Origin: Hemileia vastatrix | Taxonomy: Eukaryota; Basidiomycota; Pucciniomycetes; Pucciniales; Zaghouaniaceae | Assembly: GCA_030280995.1 (NCBI GenBank) | Contig: JASXTE010000014.1 | Coordinates: 22,850,150-22,914,149 of the forward strand | Direction: 5' to 3' | Length of the DNA: 64,000 bases | Shown here: positions 1 through 11,074 of the stretch, in pieces | Position numbering within the stretch: position 1 is the stretch's first letter | Layout: each line of letters starts with the position of its first letter | Notes under the pieces: generated by a model | Databases searched by the model: none | Told to the model about the DNA's origin: nothing | What the model saw: the letters and a program-made list of their open reading frames with translations, nothing else | Program-made: the position numbers and the translations under genes

Positions 1-1
1 C

Positions 2-733
2 TTGGCAAATATTCTCATTAAACACTGGGACAATGCCTTAAAAACCAATAATTTGATTGCATATCCAATTGACTCAACTCAAATTAGCTTCTCAAATCAA
101 ATAGGAGTTCTTCACCGTTGGTTTTTAGGTCATGCTGATAGATTAAGACTTGGGAAGGATTCTCATAGCTCTCAAGAAATAATCAAAGTGAGAAAGCATA
201 AATATAGAATAAAAAAAAAAGTATGAAAATCCCTTTTTTTTCAACCGTTTTTGTTTATGACCTTTATTTCAAATAACAAAGATTCTTAGAATTCAGTTAA
301 CCGAACTAAACTTCTTGAACAACTTCCACATTGTGAAACTTATCACAACCTTTTCACAAACATCAAGTGTTGTTCAGACACCGAAATTGATAATGATGGA
401 TCATTAAGACGTATCTTAATGCAATGGAGGTCTGAAGATTTTTCTAAAGTTGCACAATATCTTGACCAACAACACTTTGATATTCGAGATAATTCAACCT
501 ACTCTGGAAGTGTGCTAAAGGACTTGGCCTTGTACAAAAGAATCAGTTTGGTTTCAACATTATCCCCTAACCTTAATCCTTCTCATGTCCCCTGGGGTTT
601 GCCGAATGACTGTTATTCTCCCTTATATCTTGCATCTCTAAATCCTCAACAACTCAGACTTTTAAATCCTCAAAATCCCATAAATTTACCTGCTCTCCTT
701 GAAATTCTTTCTTCCTCTAATGTGAGTGATTGA
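2..733 (+). CDS. Hypothetical spliced protein, 3' part (5' end outside window)
   Basis: Two exons can be read. Positions 2-220 are open from the window edge. A 69-bp intron (221-289, GTATGA...CTTAG) joins in phase 0 to 290-733, which ends in TGA. The exon junction rejoins one frame across a stop, which supports a real gene. The product is about 220 residues in the window and lacks its N-terminus. It has a basic stretch (VRKHKYRIKKK) just before the junction and a Pro/Asn/Leu-rich C-terminus. I do not recognise a domain. The motif RWFLGHADRLRLGKD resembles, in my recollection, C-terminal parts of expanded rust-fungus hypothetical families, some transposon-linked, but this is unsupported here. 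It converges on the SNF2 pseudogene that ends at 866. A transposon-derived protein is the main alternative. Confidence 0.55.
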
Positions 734-865
734 CAAACTCCCTTAATAATAGGTTTGCACACTCATACTCCTCATTTCCACTGTTTGGGACACTTAGCCT
801 TGAAAACAAAAACATAATTTTGATGATTACTATTATCATTAAAATTTATAGAAATGAAATTTGGC

Positions 866-3144
866 TTACATTGTTAGCTCCATTTTTTTCCTTTGAATCT
901 TATACATGCTGAATTCTATACTTCCTTGTACAAAATAATTCAAAACATTTACTTCATTTTGCTGCCCCATTCTATACAGCCGATCAACAGCCTGTTGCTC
1001 AACTGCTGGATTCCAATTTGGCTCCTATTTCAACATTGAACATATAAAAAATTTAATATTTTTGTTCTTAATATGAAATAAAAGACATTGAGCTCACCAT
1101 TATATATACATTTTGAGCACACCTGAGATCTATACCCACTCCTGCAGCCTGAATCGTTCCAACCAAAACTTGGAAATTTTTATTAAAATGGAATTCATGC
1201 ATATTTTTGTCTCGCTTTGTCCTGCTGAGTTCACCCGTAAGCTGGGTATACCTAATATTGTGGTCATCTAAAGCCATTTTTATTCTATTTTGAAATATTA
1301 GAAAATTGTTTTTAATAAACCAACACAATTTTGTAAAACAATTCATTATAGAATCACTTACATCTGCAAAAAGTCTGCAAAGTTGGAGAATATAACAGCT
1401 TTAGGAAAATTTATACCCCTTTCACCAGACAAAAAGTTTTTTAAGTGGCCTATAAGATGAAAAATCTTTGCGGAATGCTGCCAGGTGAAATCAAAAGTAG
1501 GAGTTTCATCCAGATTTTCGTAGATTGGATGGTTGCAGAATTTTCTTAAAATCATCAGCTCTCTTAGAAACTCAGATGAGTCCCAAGGGAAGTCAGTGCT
1601 TCTGGAGGGCCCATATCGCTCAGTGAATCCTTCTTGAAGCACATCAAGTTTTGACCTCCATGGATCTGCTAATTGAACCGATATCCCCCTTTGAATCTTT
1701 TTTGGAAGAGACAAAATTGCATCCTTTGTTCTACGTAGGCTTATGACTTTCATTAAGTGATTGATTGATTTAATAGAATTAGCCTTTCCTTTTTGCAAAC
1801 CTGGAAAAAGGAAATTCTTCCATAACCAGTCTTCTTGCCACTTTTCGATTCTAAGAAAAAATATGAGACTTTGAAGGTCAGTGGGCCTGTTCTGAAGTGG
1901 AGTTCCAGTCAAGAATAGTCGGTGTTGGGATTCCAAGTCAAATATTGTTTGAGCCCACGCGAGTAAGGATTTTTAATGTAACTAAAAGAATATTTATAAA
2001 AATTGATTATAAAAATTAAGTTTTAAGTTTTAGATATAGAAATGGGCACTAACTGAGCTTCATCTAAAACAACTCTATACCAAAAGAGCATTTGAGTCAC
2101 CGGTATCTTTTTTTGGCTTTGATTTTTTGACATCGTTGGGCTAGCTATTTCATAGGTCGTTAAAACAATAGCAGTGTCCTGTAGCTCATTGACATTAGTA
2201 TTTTGACAATCCTTCCCATAAAGAACCTTGAAAGGAAGCGCATTATCTTCAAAGTGCACACTTATTTCATTGATCCAATTCGACAGTGTTGCCAGGGGGC
2301 ATATAATCAGTGTGGCTGAACTCCGATTAATACCTTCTTGATTTTCTGATACCTGGAATTGTCTTGCTTCACCTTGAGTTGCACTTATAAGAGAAAGAGT
2401 TGAAAGTGTCTTTCCCAAACCCATATCATCAGCAAGTATTGACCCGTTTCCTTCAGGCGTTAATTGATTGTTAGGAAACTGATCTTTATAGTCATCGAAT
2501 CCAGTTCTAAGCCAATGGTTGTCCTGGTGCCTCCACATGATATCCAACTTTTCCTTTAACATTCGTTCATTGTCAATCATAAAATTTATTGCTTGAAGTT
2601 GATGTGTTTTGAGAACTGTTTTGATTCCTCAGATAAGTTGATCAGCTTTCCAATCTTGAGTACTCTGAGATATTTGGAAAGAGCCTTCAAAAATTACATG
2701 CGGGATATTAAAAAAGATAGTGGAGTCGTAGTTCAGGATTGGAAATAAATCGATTTGTGCAGAAGAAAATGCTTCTTTAGCAAGACTGATTAGTGTACTT
2801 GAAGAAAAGAGGCATCCCCAAAGTTGATACTGATTACCAAAAACTGGAACCAAGTAAGCATGAAAATAGAAAGGCTTCATAGGATTCAAGGCACTTCTTT
2901 GGTTTAAATGGTGAGATCCAGAGCCAATGTCACCCAATAGTGGTCCAATGTGCTGACTCTGCACTTGAGAAAGATTACCGACAAGGGTTGGTTTTCTTTC
3001 TTCAAATAGTCCAAAAATATGAACATTCGAATGGCCTCGCTGTAAAATCGTGGGGGTTGGTGAGTTTTGAAATCTTGAAATTACATTCATATAAATTTGA
3101 TCGATTGTTATTGAGAACTGTCCAACACATCTGAGACTTGACAA
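866..3144 (-). pseudogene. SNF2-family (Rad5/Rad16/HLTF-like) helicase, decayed
   Basis: The minus strand reads as four exons: 3144-2054, 1981-1362, 1284-1098 and 1024-866 (stop TAA 866-868). Introns at 1982-2053, 1285-1361 and 1025-1097 all have GT-AG ends. Motifs in order: Q-like motif (LKTHQLQAINFM, about 2612), Walker A DDMGLGKT (about 2430), DEAH rebuilt exactly across the intron at 2053, LTGTPLQNR (about 1895), then QAVDRLYRMGQQNEV (motif VI, about 980). These define the SNF2 ATPase fold. The family remodels chromatin or acts in DNA repair. Two lesions are visible: an in-frame TGA at 2629-2631, where the frame is open on both sides, and a one-base shift near 1945-1955 just after DEAHYIKNPYSR. 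The N-terminal start is not resolved; the 3144 end is only where the frame opens. No RING finger is visible between the helicase halves. Confidence 0.85.
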
Positions 3145-3769
3145 ATTAAGTAAGAATAGTATCTGAAGATAGTGGTTGTTAAAAGATGAATTGAAGCAAA
3201 AAATGAAGAATCAGTTTTGAATAAAACGACAAAATAACTTTTTAGCATATGCTATGCTAAGCTCATAATTCTTTCACATGTATTATTATTATCTTTTTAA
3301 TAAATATTGGAATTAAATCAATGATAACTGAAATGAATAATATGGCTTAAAAATAAATCTTGAGCTTATAGAGTAAATTTTGGTTTGTGGAGGAAGAAAA
3401 ATTTTCTCAATAAAAATGTGCTTTATTGTTACATTATAATCACAAAATAGAATAATTTCACTCTTATTACACTTATTTATGTTTCTGTCTAATAGTAAAA
3501 TGCTTTAGATGTCAGTTCAAAATCCAAATTGAAACTACTACCTAGAACGATGTCTTGATACTAACATTCTTTTTGTAAGTCTTTGGACAGACACTTATGG
3601 TGATCTCAATAATATTAAAATTGATTTGAATTGTATGTTTTATCAAATATCTATGTAGTCTAGTGTAATAATTGAGATACTATAGTTTAACCTTCTGTTA
3701 CCAACTTGGCAAGAAAATATATGTAGATATTCTTAGAACGAATATCAAATTTTGCTTTCCACAAGATGG
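3145..3769. other. AT-rich spacer, nothing recognised
   Basis: Upstream of the SNF2 pseudogene. No sustained reading frame and no clear repeat were seen. It may contain the lost promoter and first exon of that gene. Confidence 0.4.
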
Positions 3770-4030
3770 GAAAGTGAATATTATGATATGTTAAGTGATA
3801 TGTTCAAGCTTTGCTCAATCTGTGCTCAGCTCAAAATCAAAGTAATCACCAAGCTCCAAGAAACCTGTGATTGAGTTTGGTTGAACCTAGGTCTAACTGA
3901 TTACCAAATCTTTGTCCAATTAATTTAAATCTGGTTTCACAATGAACTCCCAACAGCCTTCCAACAGCTTTCCAACCACTTCCCAACATTTTTAAATGAG
4001 GGGTATTGCTAGCAATACCCCCCCCAAATT
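3770..4030. repeat. MITE-like repeat copy ending in a CTAGCA palindrome
   Basis: Starts near TATGATATGTTAAGTGAT and ends in a perfect 22-bp palindrome at 4001-4022 (half-site GGGGTATTGCT), followed by a C run and then a TGTGGTGA-like end. A diverged copy with the same order lies at 6030-6300 (palindrome core GAACTGCTAGCAGTTC). An inverted terminal fragment lies near 41080-41110. The shared ends suggest a small dispersed element; no coding capacity. Confidence 0.5.
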
Positions 4031-4039
4031 TTCTGTGGT

Positions 4040-5012
4040 GACTTTTTTGTTTTTCAAAAAAGCAATTATAGTCCAAGTTTAGCCTCACGGGTGGACATTT
4101 GCCCCAACATGTCTACTTGCTCTTGATGGCAGTAATTTTATTTTAATATTTTATTTCATATTTGATTCCTTTAATTTTACCTTTTTATCCCTCATATTGC
4201 TTTTGTATATCAATTTATTTTTTGTATAACAAATCATTTTCATATTTTTTTACCTTTATTTAATAATATTATAAAAGGTGTAAGATCACCCAGTATGCTT
4301 TGGGCACATGAGTTTTTGCTATACTTATAATATTAATATCATAATGGTGACAAAAAATCAATCAAATGATAAATATGAGTGAGGCACAAAGATCAAATAC
4401 CAGTGGACATGTTTATAAGAAATACCAGATGAACTGGAAAAAAATTCCACCCTAGCTACTCTCCATCATAAAAGTGTCCAGCACAAGTTCGGCCAAACTT
4501 GTGCTGGACACTTTTGGTCACATGCAGTCTGATGTGATCAATTCACTCTATTGCAATGAAAATGAATTTTTCATCAATAATTGCACTAGAAGTTGTTTGA
4601 TATGACAAAATTGTCATCCTGAAGTTTTGGTAAAGCTCCAGTGGATTTTTTTTTATTTTTACAAAAAAGAAATTATAGTCCAAGTTTAGTGCCACTGGTG
4701 GGCGTTCACCCCATCATGTCTACTTGCTCTTGATGGCAGGAATTTTACTTTAATTTTTTATTTCATATTTGATCCCTTTAATTTTACCTTTTTATCCCTC
4801 ATATTGCTTTTGGATATCAATTTATTTTTTGTAAAATAAATCATTTTCATATTTTTTTACCTTTATTTAATAATATTATAAAAGGTGTAACATCTCCCGG
4901 TATGCGTTGGGCAGACGAGTTTTTGCTATACTTATAATATTAATAACATAATGGTGACAAAAATCAATCAAATGATAAATATGAGTGAGGCACAAAGGTC
5001 AAATACCAATTA
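4040..5012. repeat. About 607-bp tandem repeat, 1.6 copies, with hairpin
   Basis: The block starting at ATTATAGTCCAAGTTTAG near 4065 recurs near 4672, a period of about 607 bp, with high similarity through TGAGGCACAAAG. The first copy contains an inverted repeat at about 4468-4513 with 18-20-bp arms starting AAGTGTCCAGCACAAGTT. The same family is found at 41930-42850 and 62917-64000. It is non-coding and behaves like a dispersed satellite or a fold-back element. Confidence 0.75.
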
Positions 5013-5560
5013 ATCAATAGTTCTTTTTAATATTATAATTTTTTTGATTAAATAAAATGGTAATAATGAATTATATTTTTCATCCACAATTCCACTCTAA
5101 TGATTCCCACTGCACAAAAAGGGCTCACTCGGTCCTTTCTTTACTGCTTGTGCATATATTTTTTTTGCCCACAGTACTACAATTTTTTGTAGTGATTATC
5201 CCACATCTGATTCAGGAATATTCTTAAACAATATAAGTTTTTTTTACAAAAGACCTTATCATATCCAATATCCCACAAAAAATACAACCTGTTTTTGTAT
5301 TAAAACCCATTAATTATTAAGAAATTGTTAAAATAATTAGATTAGACCCTGGCACATCTAGATCCATACCAACCGACCTAAAGTCTTTTCAATATTGAAA
5401 ACAATTAAATAAAATTATGATATCATACTAAATTATGGGCACCAACCATAATTCAGCACTTCTCATTTGCTCTGCTACAAAATGAGTGCATGTAGCATTT
5501 TTCTAACGTCAGACTGTTTTTCTTCCTTCCCTCACCCCTTTAGTCCAGAATGAAAATTTA
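5013..5560. other. AT-rich spacer, nothing recognised
   Basis: No sustained frame, repeat or RNA feature was found. The end of the 607-bp repeat lies on the left and an ATGCAT-rich tract on the right. Confidence 0.35.
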
Positions 5561-5579
5561 GTATGAGTTTTGGTCAAAA

Positions 5580-6020
5580 TGGTTTGCCAGTGTTATCTGT
5601 ATGCAATATGAATTCATATTGCATATTTCTATTTATGCATAAAATATACTCATTAAGCATCATTTTTTTGCATTTTTCAATCATTATGCATATTTATGCG
5701 TATTCATATGCATATTCATTATACATATTTATATGCATATTAATATATTTTATTCATATACATATATGCACCTTTTTTTTGCATATTCAATATGCATATT
5801 TTTAATGCATATTCAATATGCATATTTTTATGCATATTCAATATTCATATTTTTATTCATATTTTTATGCATATTTTTTATGCATATTTATTCTTCATAG
5901 TCATTATGCATACACTTTGGATAGGCATTTCACATCAATTTTTAGCATGCAATAAGTATCCACCATGCAAATTCAAATGCATATGCATCTATATCATACA
6001 CGCAACATATATTCAAGTTT
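5580..6020. repeat. ATGCAT-rich low-complexity tract
   Basis: Dense, irregular repetition of TATGCATATT and close variants through about 300 bp. Open frames here translate to repetitive Ile/Phe/His/Tyr strings and are artefacts of the repeat. Confidence 0.7.
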
Positions 6021-6029
6021 AATATTTGA

Positions 6030-6300
6030 ATATTAAGGTATGCTAAGTGATGTTGTTCAACCTTTTGCCAAACCTGAGATTAACTGATGTTCAATGTGGT
6101 TCTTAAGCTCTGCTCAAGGAGGGATTGTTCTGGATTCAATCTGTGACAGTTTATTTTTTCAATGTTTTTTCATCAGATTTAAAAACATCTTTCTGACAGT
6201 TTCAGGATGGTTTCCCAAAAGTTTCCTGACAAATTCCTGATAGTTTCAAATAGAGGGAACTGCTAGCAGTTCACCCCCAGATTTCCCGTGGTGTTTATCA
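6030..6300. repeat. Second copy of the CTAGCA-palindrome repeat
   Basis: Begins TATGCTAAGTGATGTTGTTC and ends with GAACTGCTAGCAGTTC, then CACCCCCAGATTTCC. The layout matches 3770-4030, with considerable divergence inside. Confidence 0.45.
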
Positions 6301-6621
6301 AGAATATACATAAGATATAAAACCAAGAAAATGGGTAAACTTTTGAAACAAGTTGAGAAAAGTAAAAAATCCTATATTAAAAATTTGATCTAATGAACTT
6401 TTTTTCTTTTATTAGATGAATGTATAGAGATTTTAATTTAGTTCAGAACAATCTTAGTGAGATGTATAAAATTTTTAAATTCAGAAAAAAAAATTAAATA
6501 AATATTTAAAATGAAACACATTGAAATATATAGTAAACCTTTTGCTATATTTTATGTTCTATGATTACTGTACATGAAATAATAATTAGTCATGATAAAC
6601 AAATATTTAATAATATACACC

Positions 6622-6670
6622 AGGTCAAAAGTTAGACGACTTGCAGTCCAGTGGTTTTTCAGGTATCTTA
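6622..6670 (+). repeat. Left partner of a distant inverted repeat pair
   Basis: AGGTCAAAAGTTAGACGACT and the next bases recur as the reverse complement at 39132-39180, with about 35 of the first 38 bases matching by eye. The arms point towards each other across the palindrome array and element A. They could be terminal inverted repeats of a DNA element about 8 kb long once A (with B) is removed. No convincing target duplication was seen. Confidence 0.4.
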
Positions 6671-8500
6671 TAGTAACATCAGAAGTAACCTTTGAAGGAA
6701 ATTTTTCGCTTAAAGTAGTTACAAGCCAAACCAAAACTGTGAATGTCACTGTACCAAAAAAAAAATTAGAAAAATTATATCTCAATGCTTATTGTTGAAG
6801 CTGTCTATCTGATTTGAACTTGAGTAATTTTCAAAAAATTTGCCTTAGTTCTATATTAGCTTCATTTTCCAGGCAAGAAGTCCTTCATACTAAGTTCCTT
6901 TACAACATTTATTTCAGGCCATGCAATACCTTTTCATAATTTTCTTTCTGCAGGCTGGAAACAAAGACTTTACCAGGACACAATTCAATGAAAGAAAATA
7001 TAAAATTCTCATACCCTGTTTTTGTGAAGGAAGTGTGGGTGTAATTTAATCATTGAAAATTTTACTACATGAAATAATATAATATTATTAATTTTACCAT
7101 ATTTTCAAAATGAATTCTAGAAAATAACGTAAAAATTTTTAAATTACTTGATGAATTTCTTATGGTTTAAGAGTTAGAATCTCAATTTAAAAATAGACTT
7201 ATACTTGAAATTTTATAAATATATATATATAGTAAAGAATGCACTCATTCAGATTAATCTGAAACCTGTAATTTTTAAAATTGAATCATAGTTTCAGGAA
7301 TATACTTCAGCATAATCTAAAAAAAAAAGATGAGTTGATCATTTGAGGTTTTACCCTATAGTGATAAACAAAAGGTTTTGAAAAAAAAATATGAAAAAGT
7401 AGATAAAAATATAAATAGGCGAGAAAAAAGTGTACTTTCACCAAACATAAGTAGCTAATCAGGCACCTTATAGTACTCAATCTGATTTTATTTAATTTTT
7501 TTAATAATTATTTTAGTTAAAGGGTAATTTTAGAAACTTAGGGAGGGTAAATTTAAAGTATTTAAACAGATTACATGTATGTTGTATGCTATGATGAAAA
7601 ATAAGGATTAAAACTTGAATTCTTTTTTGTTAAAAACAGTACAGCTGCAGTTAGTATAAATAAATGAGACAATTTATCCTTCTGTAAAAACTCAAGCTGT
7701 TCTGCTTTCAAACTAGCTTGACTTTTACAATAGTAAAGTTCTATAAAAGTTGATAAATCTTCCTCAATGACCTTTTTCTCAGTATCAAAAATGAACTACT
7801 CTGTCACAGACAAATTATAATTGTGTGTTTCTTCTAGAAAGACTTTTGGAAGTTTCCAAGTAAAATATTCTTCAACAATATCATCCATAGGAAAACTCCT
7901 GGGCCCTGAAAAAGGCTGAACACCTTCCATTTCTGGGGGTTTAGGGACCTTCAATTTTTGATCAACCTTTTCCTGATAGCTTACTTATATGTTTGAGATT
8001 GAAAACTTGAAAGAAATTTAGACATCCACCCTTTTTTAAGTTTATTTAAACGTCAAGTAAAACAAGCACTCCTCCATAGGATTGGAGTTATGACACTACT
8101 CCCATCCTGTCTTTCCTCAGTATCAGAGTGAATACAGATATCTTTAAAAAATCCAGTAATTTCAGGGACCAAAAAATATGAATAAATTTTGATTATTCCA
8201 TCACACAACTTAAAAAATGTGATATTAATTTATAATAACTATTTTAGAGCTATATAAACAATACTATTAATTCTCTTCTTTTACAAAGTTTAACTTCAAT
8301 TTTTTCGGATTCACCTTTTCTATCTTTTAAGAATAGGTTTATTTATCATTAGCTATATAAGAAATTTTATTAGCTTCTCATGTGCTGCACTTCTGAAGAG
8401 ATCTGAAAACTGCCTCATCTATAATACTTTCATCTAAAATTGAAAAGTTCACCAAACCCTTCCCATAATAGCATTTCATCCATCCAATCACAATATAATT
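6671..8500. other. AT-rich spacer, nothing recognised
   Basis: Long A/T runs; no frame longer than chance, no recognisable exon chain. A short (AT)n run occurs near 7218-7230. Confidence 0.4.
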
Positions 8501-9768
8501 TACTATACAAGATATGTAAAACATGAGGCAACATGCTGCTACATGTTCTCCTACATATGCTAACCAATATGTTTCAATCCAACATAGTACCTTAATGATA
8601 TGTTGGCACACTTTTGTACAAACAAAATATCTACCATGTACTCATGACATGATGCAGCGCATTTATTCATATTGCCAGGACATGGTAAATTTACCTAAAG
8701 ATGAGGTGGCATGTTGCATCATCTTTTAATTTCTGGCAAATAGTGAAGGTAGTGGGTAGTGTAGTTGCTTACATGCATACATGAGGCGACATATTGCCTC
8801 ATGTATGCATGTGGGCAACTTGCTTTCTCACATTGTAAAAATAAAAATTATACAAAATAAAATTGGATCGTGTAATTGCATACATGAGGCGACATGTTGC
8901 CTCATGTATGCAATAACAGCAGCTCAGAAAAAAAAACAGGCAAAAGATGAGGCACCATTTTGCCTCATCTTTTGCTTGTTGTTCAAAGGAAGATGCCACA
9001 TACACTAGGCCATATTTGCATAAAGATGAGGTGGAATGTTGTGTCATCTTTTGCTTTCTGGAAAATATTGAAGGTAATGGGTAGGGTTGTTGTTTACATG
9101 CATACATGAGGCGACATGTCGCCTCATGTATGCAATTATAATATTATGTTTTTTTTTTGTATTTTTTTTTAAATGTGAGAAAGCAAGTTGCCCACATACA
9201 TACATGAAGCAACATGTTGCCTCATTTATGCATGTAAACAACTGCCCTACCCATTACCTTCACTATGTGCCAGAAAGAAAAAAATGAGGCAACATTCCAC
9301 ATAATCTTTTTGAGAAAATATGGCCTAGTGTATGTGGCAACTTCCTTTGACCAACAAGCAAAAGATGAGGCAACATGGTGCCTCATCTTTTGCCTGTTTT
9401 TTTTCTGAGCTGCTGTTATTGCATACATGAGGCAAAATGTCGCCTCATGTATGCAATTACAATATTTAATTTAATTTTGTTTAAATTTTATTTTTTACAA
9501 TGTGAGAAAGCAAGTTTCCCACATGAATACATGAGGTGACATGTTGCCTCATGTATGCAAGTAAGAAACTACACTACCAACTACCTTCACTATTTACCAG
9601 AAAGTAAAAGATGAGGTAACATTCCACCTCATATTAATGAAAATGCACACTAATGTATGTCACATATGACTTTGACCAACAAGCAAAATATGAGGCAACA
9701 TGGAGCATCATCTTTTGCCTCTTTTTCTTCTGGGCTTCTGTTATTGCATACATGAGGCGACATGTTGC
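8500..9768. repeat. Palindrome array, left part (interrupted by element A)
   Basis: At least a dozen near-perfect palindromes share the core ATGAGGCNACATGNTGCCTCAT. They come in two outer types: GCATACATGAGG...CCTCATGTATGC and GCAAAAGATGAGG...CCTCATCTTTTGC. From about 9200 onward they follow a fixed order at roughly 85, 78, 61 and 100 bp spacing (unit about 315 bp). From about 8690 to 9090 the same order and linkers occur in inverted orientation, with the switch at the palindrome at 9098-9136. Any open frame here (repeating CIHEATCCLM on both strands) is a by-product. The right part is at 34402-35045. Confidence 0.85.
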
Positions 9769-10897
9769 TGTGGTAGCCTAAAGTTTAGTACGGCACCTAA
9801 ATATGTAAATGGAGTTATTACGGCGTGCAAGATTGGCGTTATTATTTTTTATAAAAGGGTTTTATTTAATTTATTGGAGTTTAAAATATGAAGAAATTGG
9901 TCACGAGCAAATGCCTACACAAATACAATTTATTTTACGGAGAAAACTTATTTTTACGGTCTGAAAAATTTAAAAGTATCAAGTCAAGTCACTCAAGAAC
10001 CTTGGGAAATTTTCCCAGAATTTTTACTATTTTTCTTATATTTTTAAATGAATTTTAAAGTTTTATAGAAATATTTACGTTTTCAAAAATTACTTAACTT
10101 TGATGAATTTTCACGGGGTAATTAGAGCTGCGCAGATTACGAAAATTAGCTTGGTTTGTAAAGGGGAAGTAGCTCTATTATGTGTAATTTTTCTAGATTT
10201 TTTATTATAGTGTTAAGGTTCTAATTGAGTCCGGAAGTCCAGACGGACTCCGCTTTGACTCCGTACGGACTCCGTACGGACTCCGGTTCGGCTCCGTACG
10301 GGCTCCGGATTGACTCTGGAAGAGCTCTGGAGGGGAAAATTTAGGCACGTGACTAGGAATACTTAAAGCGCTTCTCAAACTCAAAATTGAAGGGGGGGAC
10401 ACATCATACAGCTTAATCATTAACCACCACGGTCTCATTTTTTATTACTCAACAAATTAAATAAATTTGTAATACCCTTATAACTTTATATTTTATATAA
10501 CATTTTAGAAATACTACTCAACAATTTAAATCACACTTCATACAGGGTATCTTTAGAAAGGTCTTCATCGCTGGGACTTGATTATTGCTGTCTTATAAAA
10601 ATTCAAATTATTATAAAAACATAAAAGTCAATCTTTTCAGATCTTTCACTGGTACACCTTAATTGTTGTTATCAGTATTTCTTTTATCAACAGCCACTTT
10701 CTTTAAATCTCAATAAGCGTTAATTATTTAGAGTTTCATTATTTTTATCAATGAGATTCAAGTAGATTGGTTAGCTTAGTGATTTAGAATTCCCATTTTG
10801 TTATTTTTATTGGAAGGATGGGGTTTTCAGCTAAATCCACATATCTCCTCCGGATTCTGCTTACAGCAAGGCGACTGTAAGAGTTTACCTTACCATA
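9769..10897 (+). repeat. 5' LTR of element A
   Basis: 1129 bp, TGTGGTA...TACCATA. It contains a GC-rich patch (about 10226-10320) with many CCG/CGG triplets, including repeated CCGTACGG. Near the 3' end is a 7-bp hairpin CTTACAG/CTGTAAG at 10860-10881. The 3' LTR is 45 bp shorter, largely because it has fewer copies of the GACTCCGTACG-type repeat. Confidence 0.93.
10226..10320. promoter_or_regulatory. CGG/CCG triplet cluster in LTR of A
   Basis: An island of GGACTCCGTACGG-type repeats within very AT-rich sequence. CGG triplets in direct and inverted order are the known half-sites of Gal4-class Zn2Cys6 proteins. Equivalent clusters lie at 17811-17900 and 28190-28280 (B LTRs), about 33776-33825 (A 3' LTR, contracted), and in C's LTRs. 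Regulatory use is inferred. Confidence 0.45.
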
Positions 10898-10899
10898 GT

Positions 10900-10922
10900 T
10901 GGCACCCAACGTGGGGTTTCGA
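10900..10922 (+). other. Primer binding site of element A (tRNA-Lys CUU type)
   Basis: TGGCACCCAACGTGGGG, two bases after the LTR. B and C have TGGCGCCCAACGTGGGG, complementary to the 3' end of tRNA-Lys(CUU) as known from vertebrates. A's copy has one G-to-A change and an extra T downstream. Confidence 0.85.
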
Positions 10923-10968
10923 TTTCTCTAGCTTTCTTTAAAGACTTACTTGGATCTAGGACTTTCTT

Positions 10969-11031
10969 AGCCTGCAAGAGGCTTATTCTCTGGAATTCTA
11001 ATTGGATTTTTGTTATTGGCCTGCAAGAGGC
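10969..11031 (+). repeat. Two leader hairpins in element A
   Basis: AGCCTGCAAGAGGCT (10969-10983) and GCCTGCAAGAGGC (11019-11031) fold with a GCAAG loop. The same pair is in B's leader (near 18552 and 18599). They may be packaging or translation signals (inference); C lacks an obvious equivalent. Confidence 0.45.
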
Positions 11032-11074
11032 TTGTTATTTTATCGATTGTTAACGCTTTTCATTACTTATTGGG

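Noticed and set aside
8378..9428. Overlapping open frames on both strands giving Cys/His-rich peptides (CIHEATCCLM)
   Set aside because: Mirror-image peptides arise because the DNA is palindromic; no codon structure or homology.
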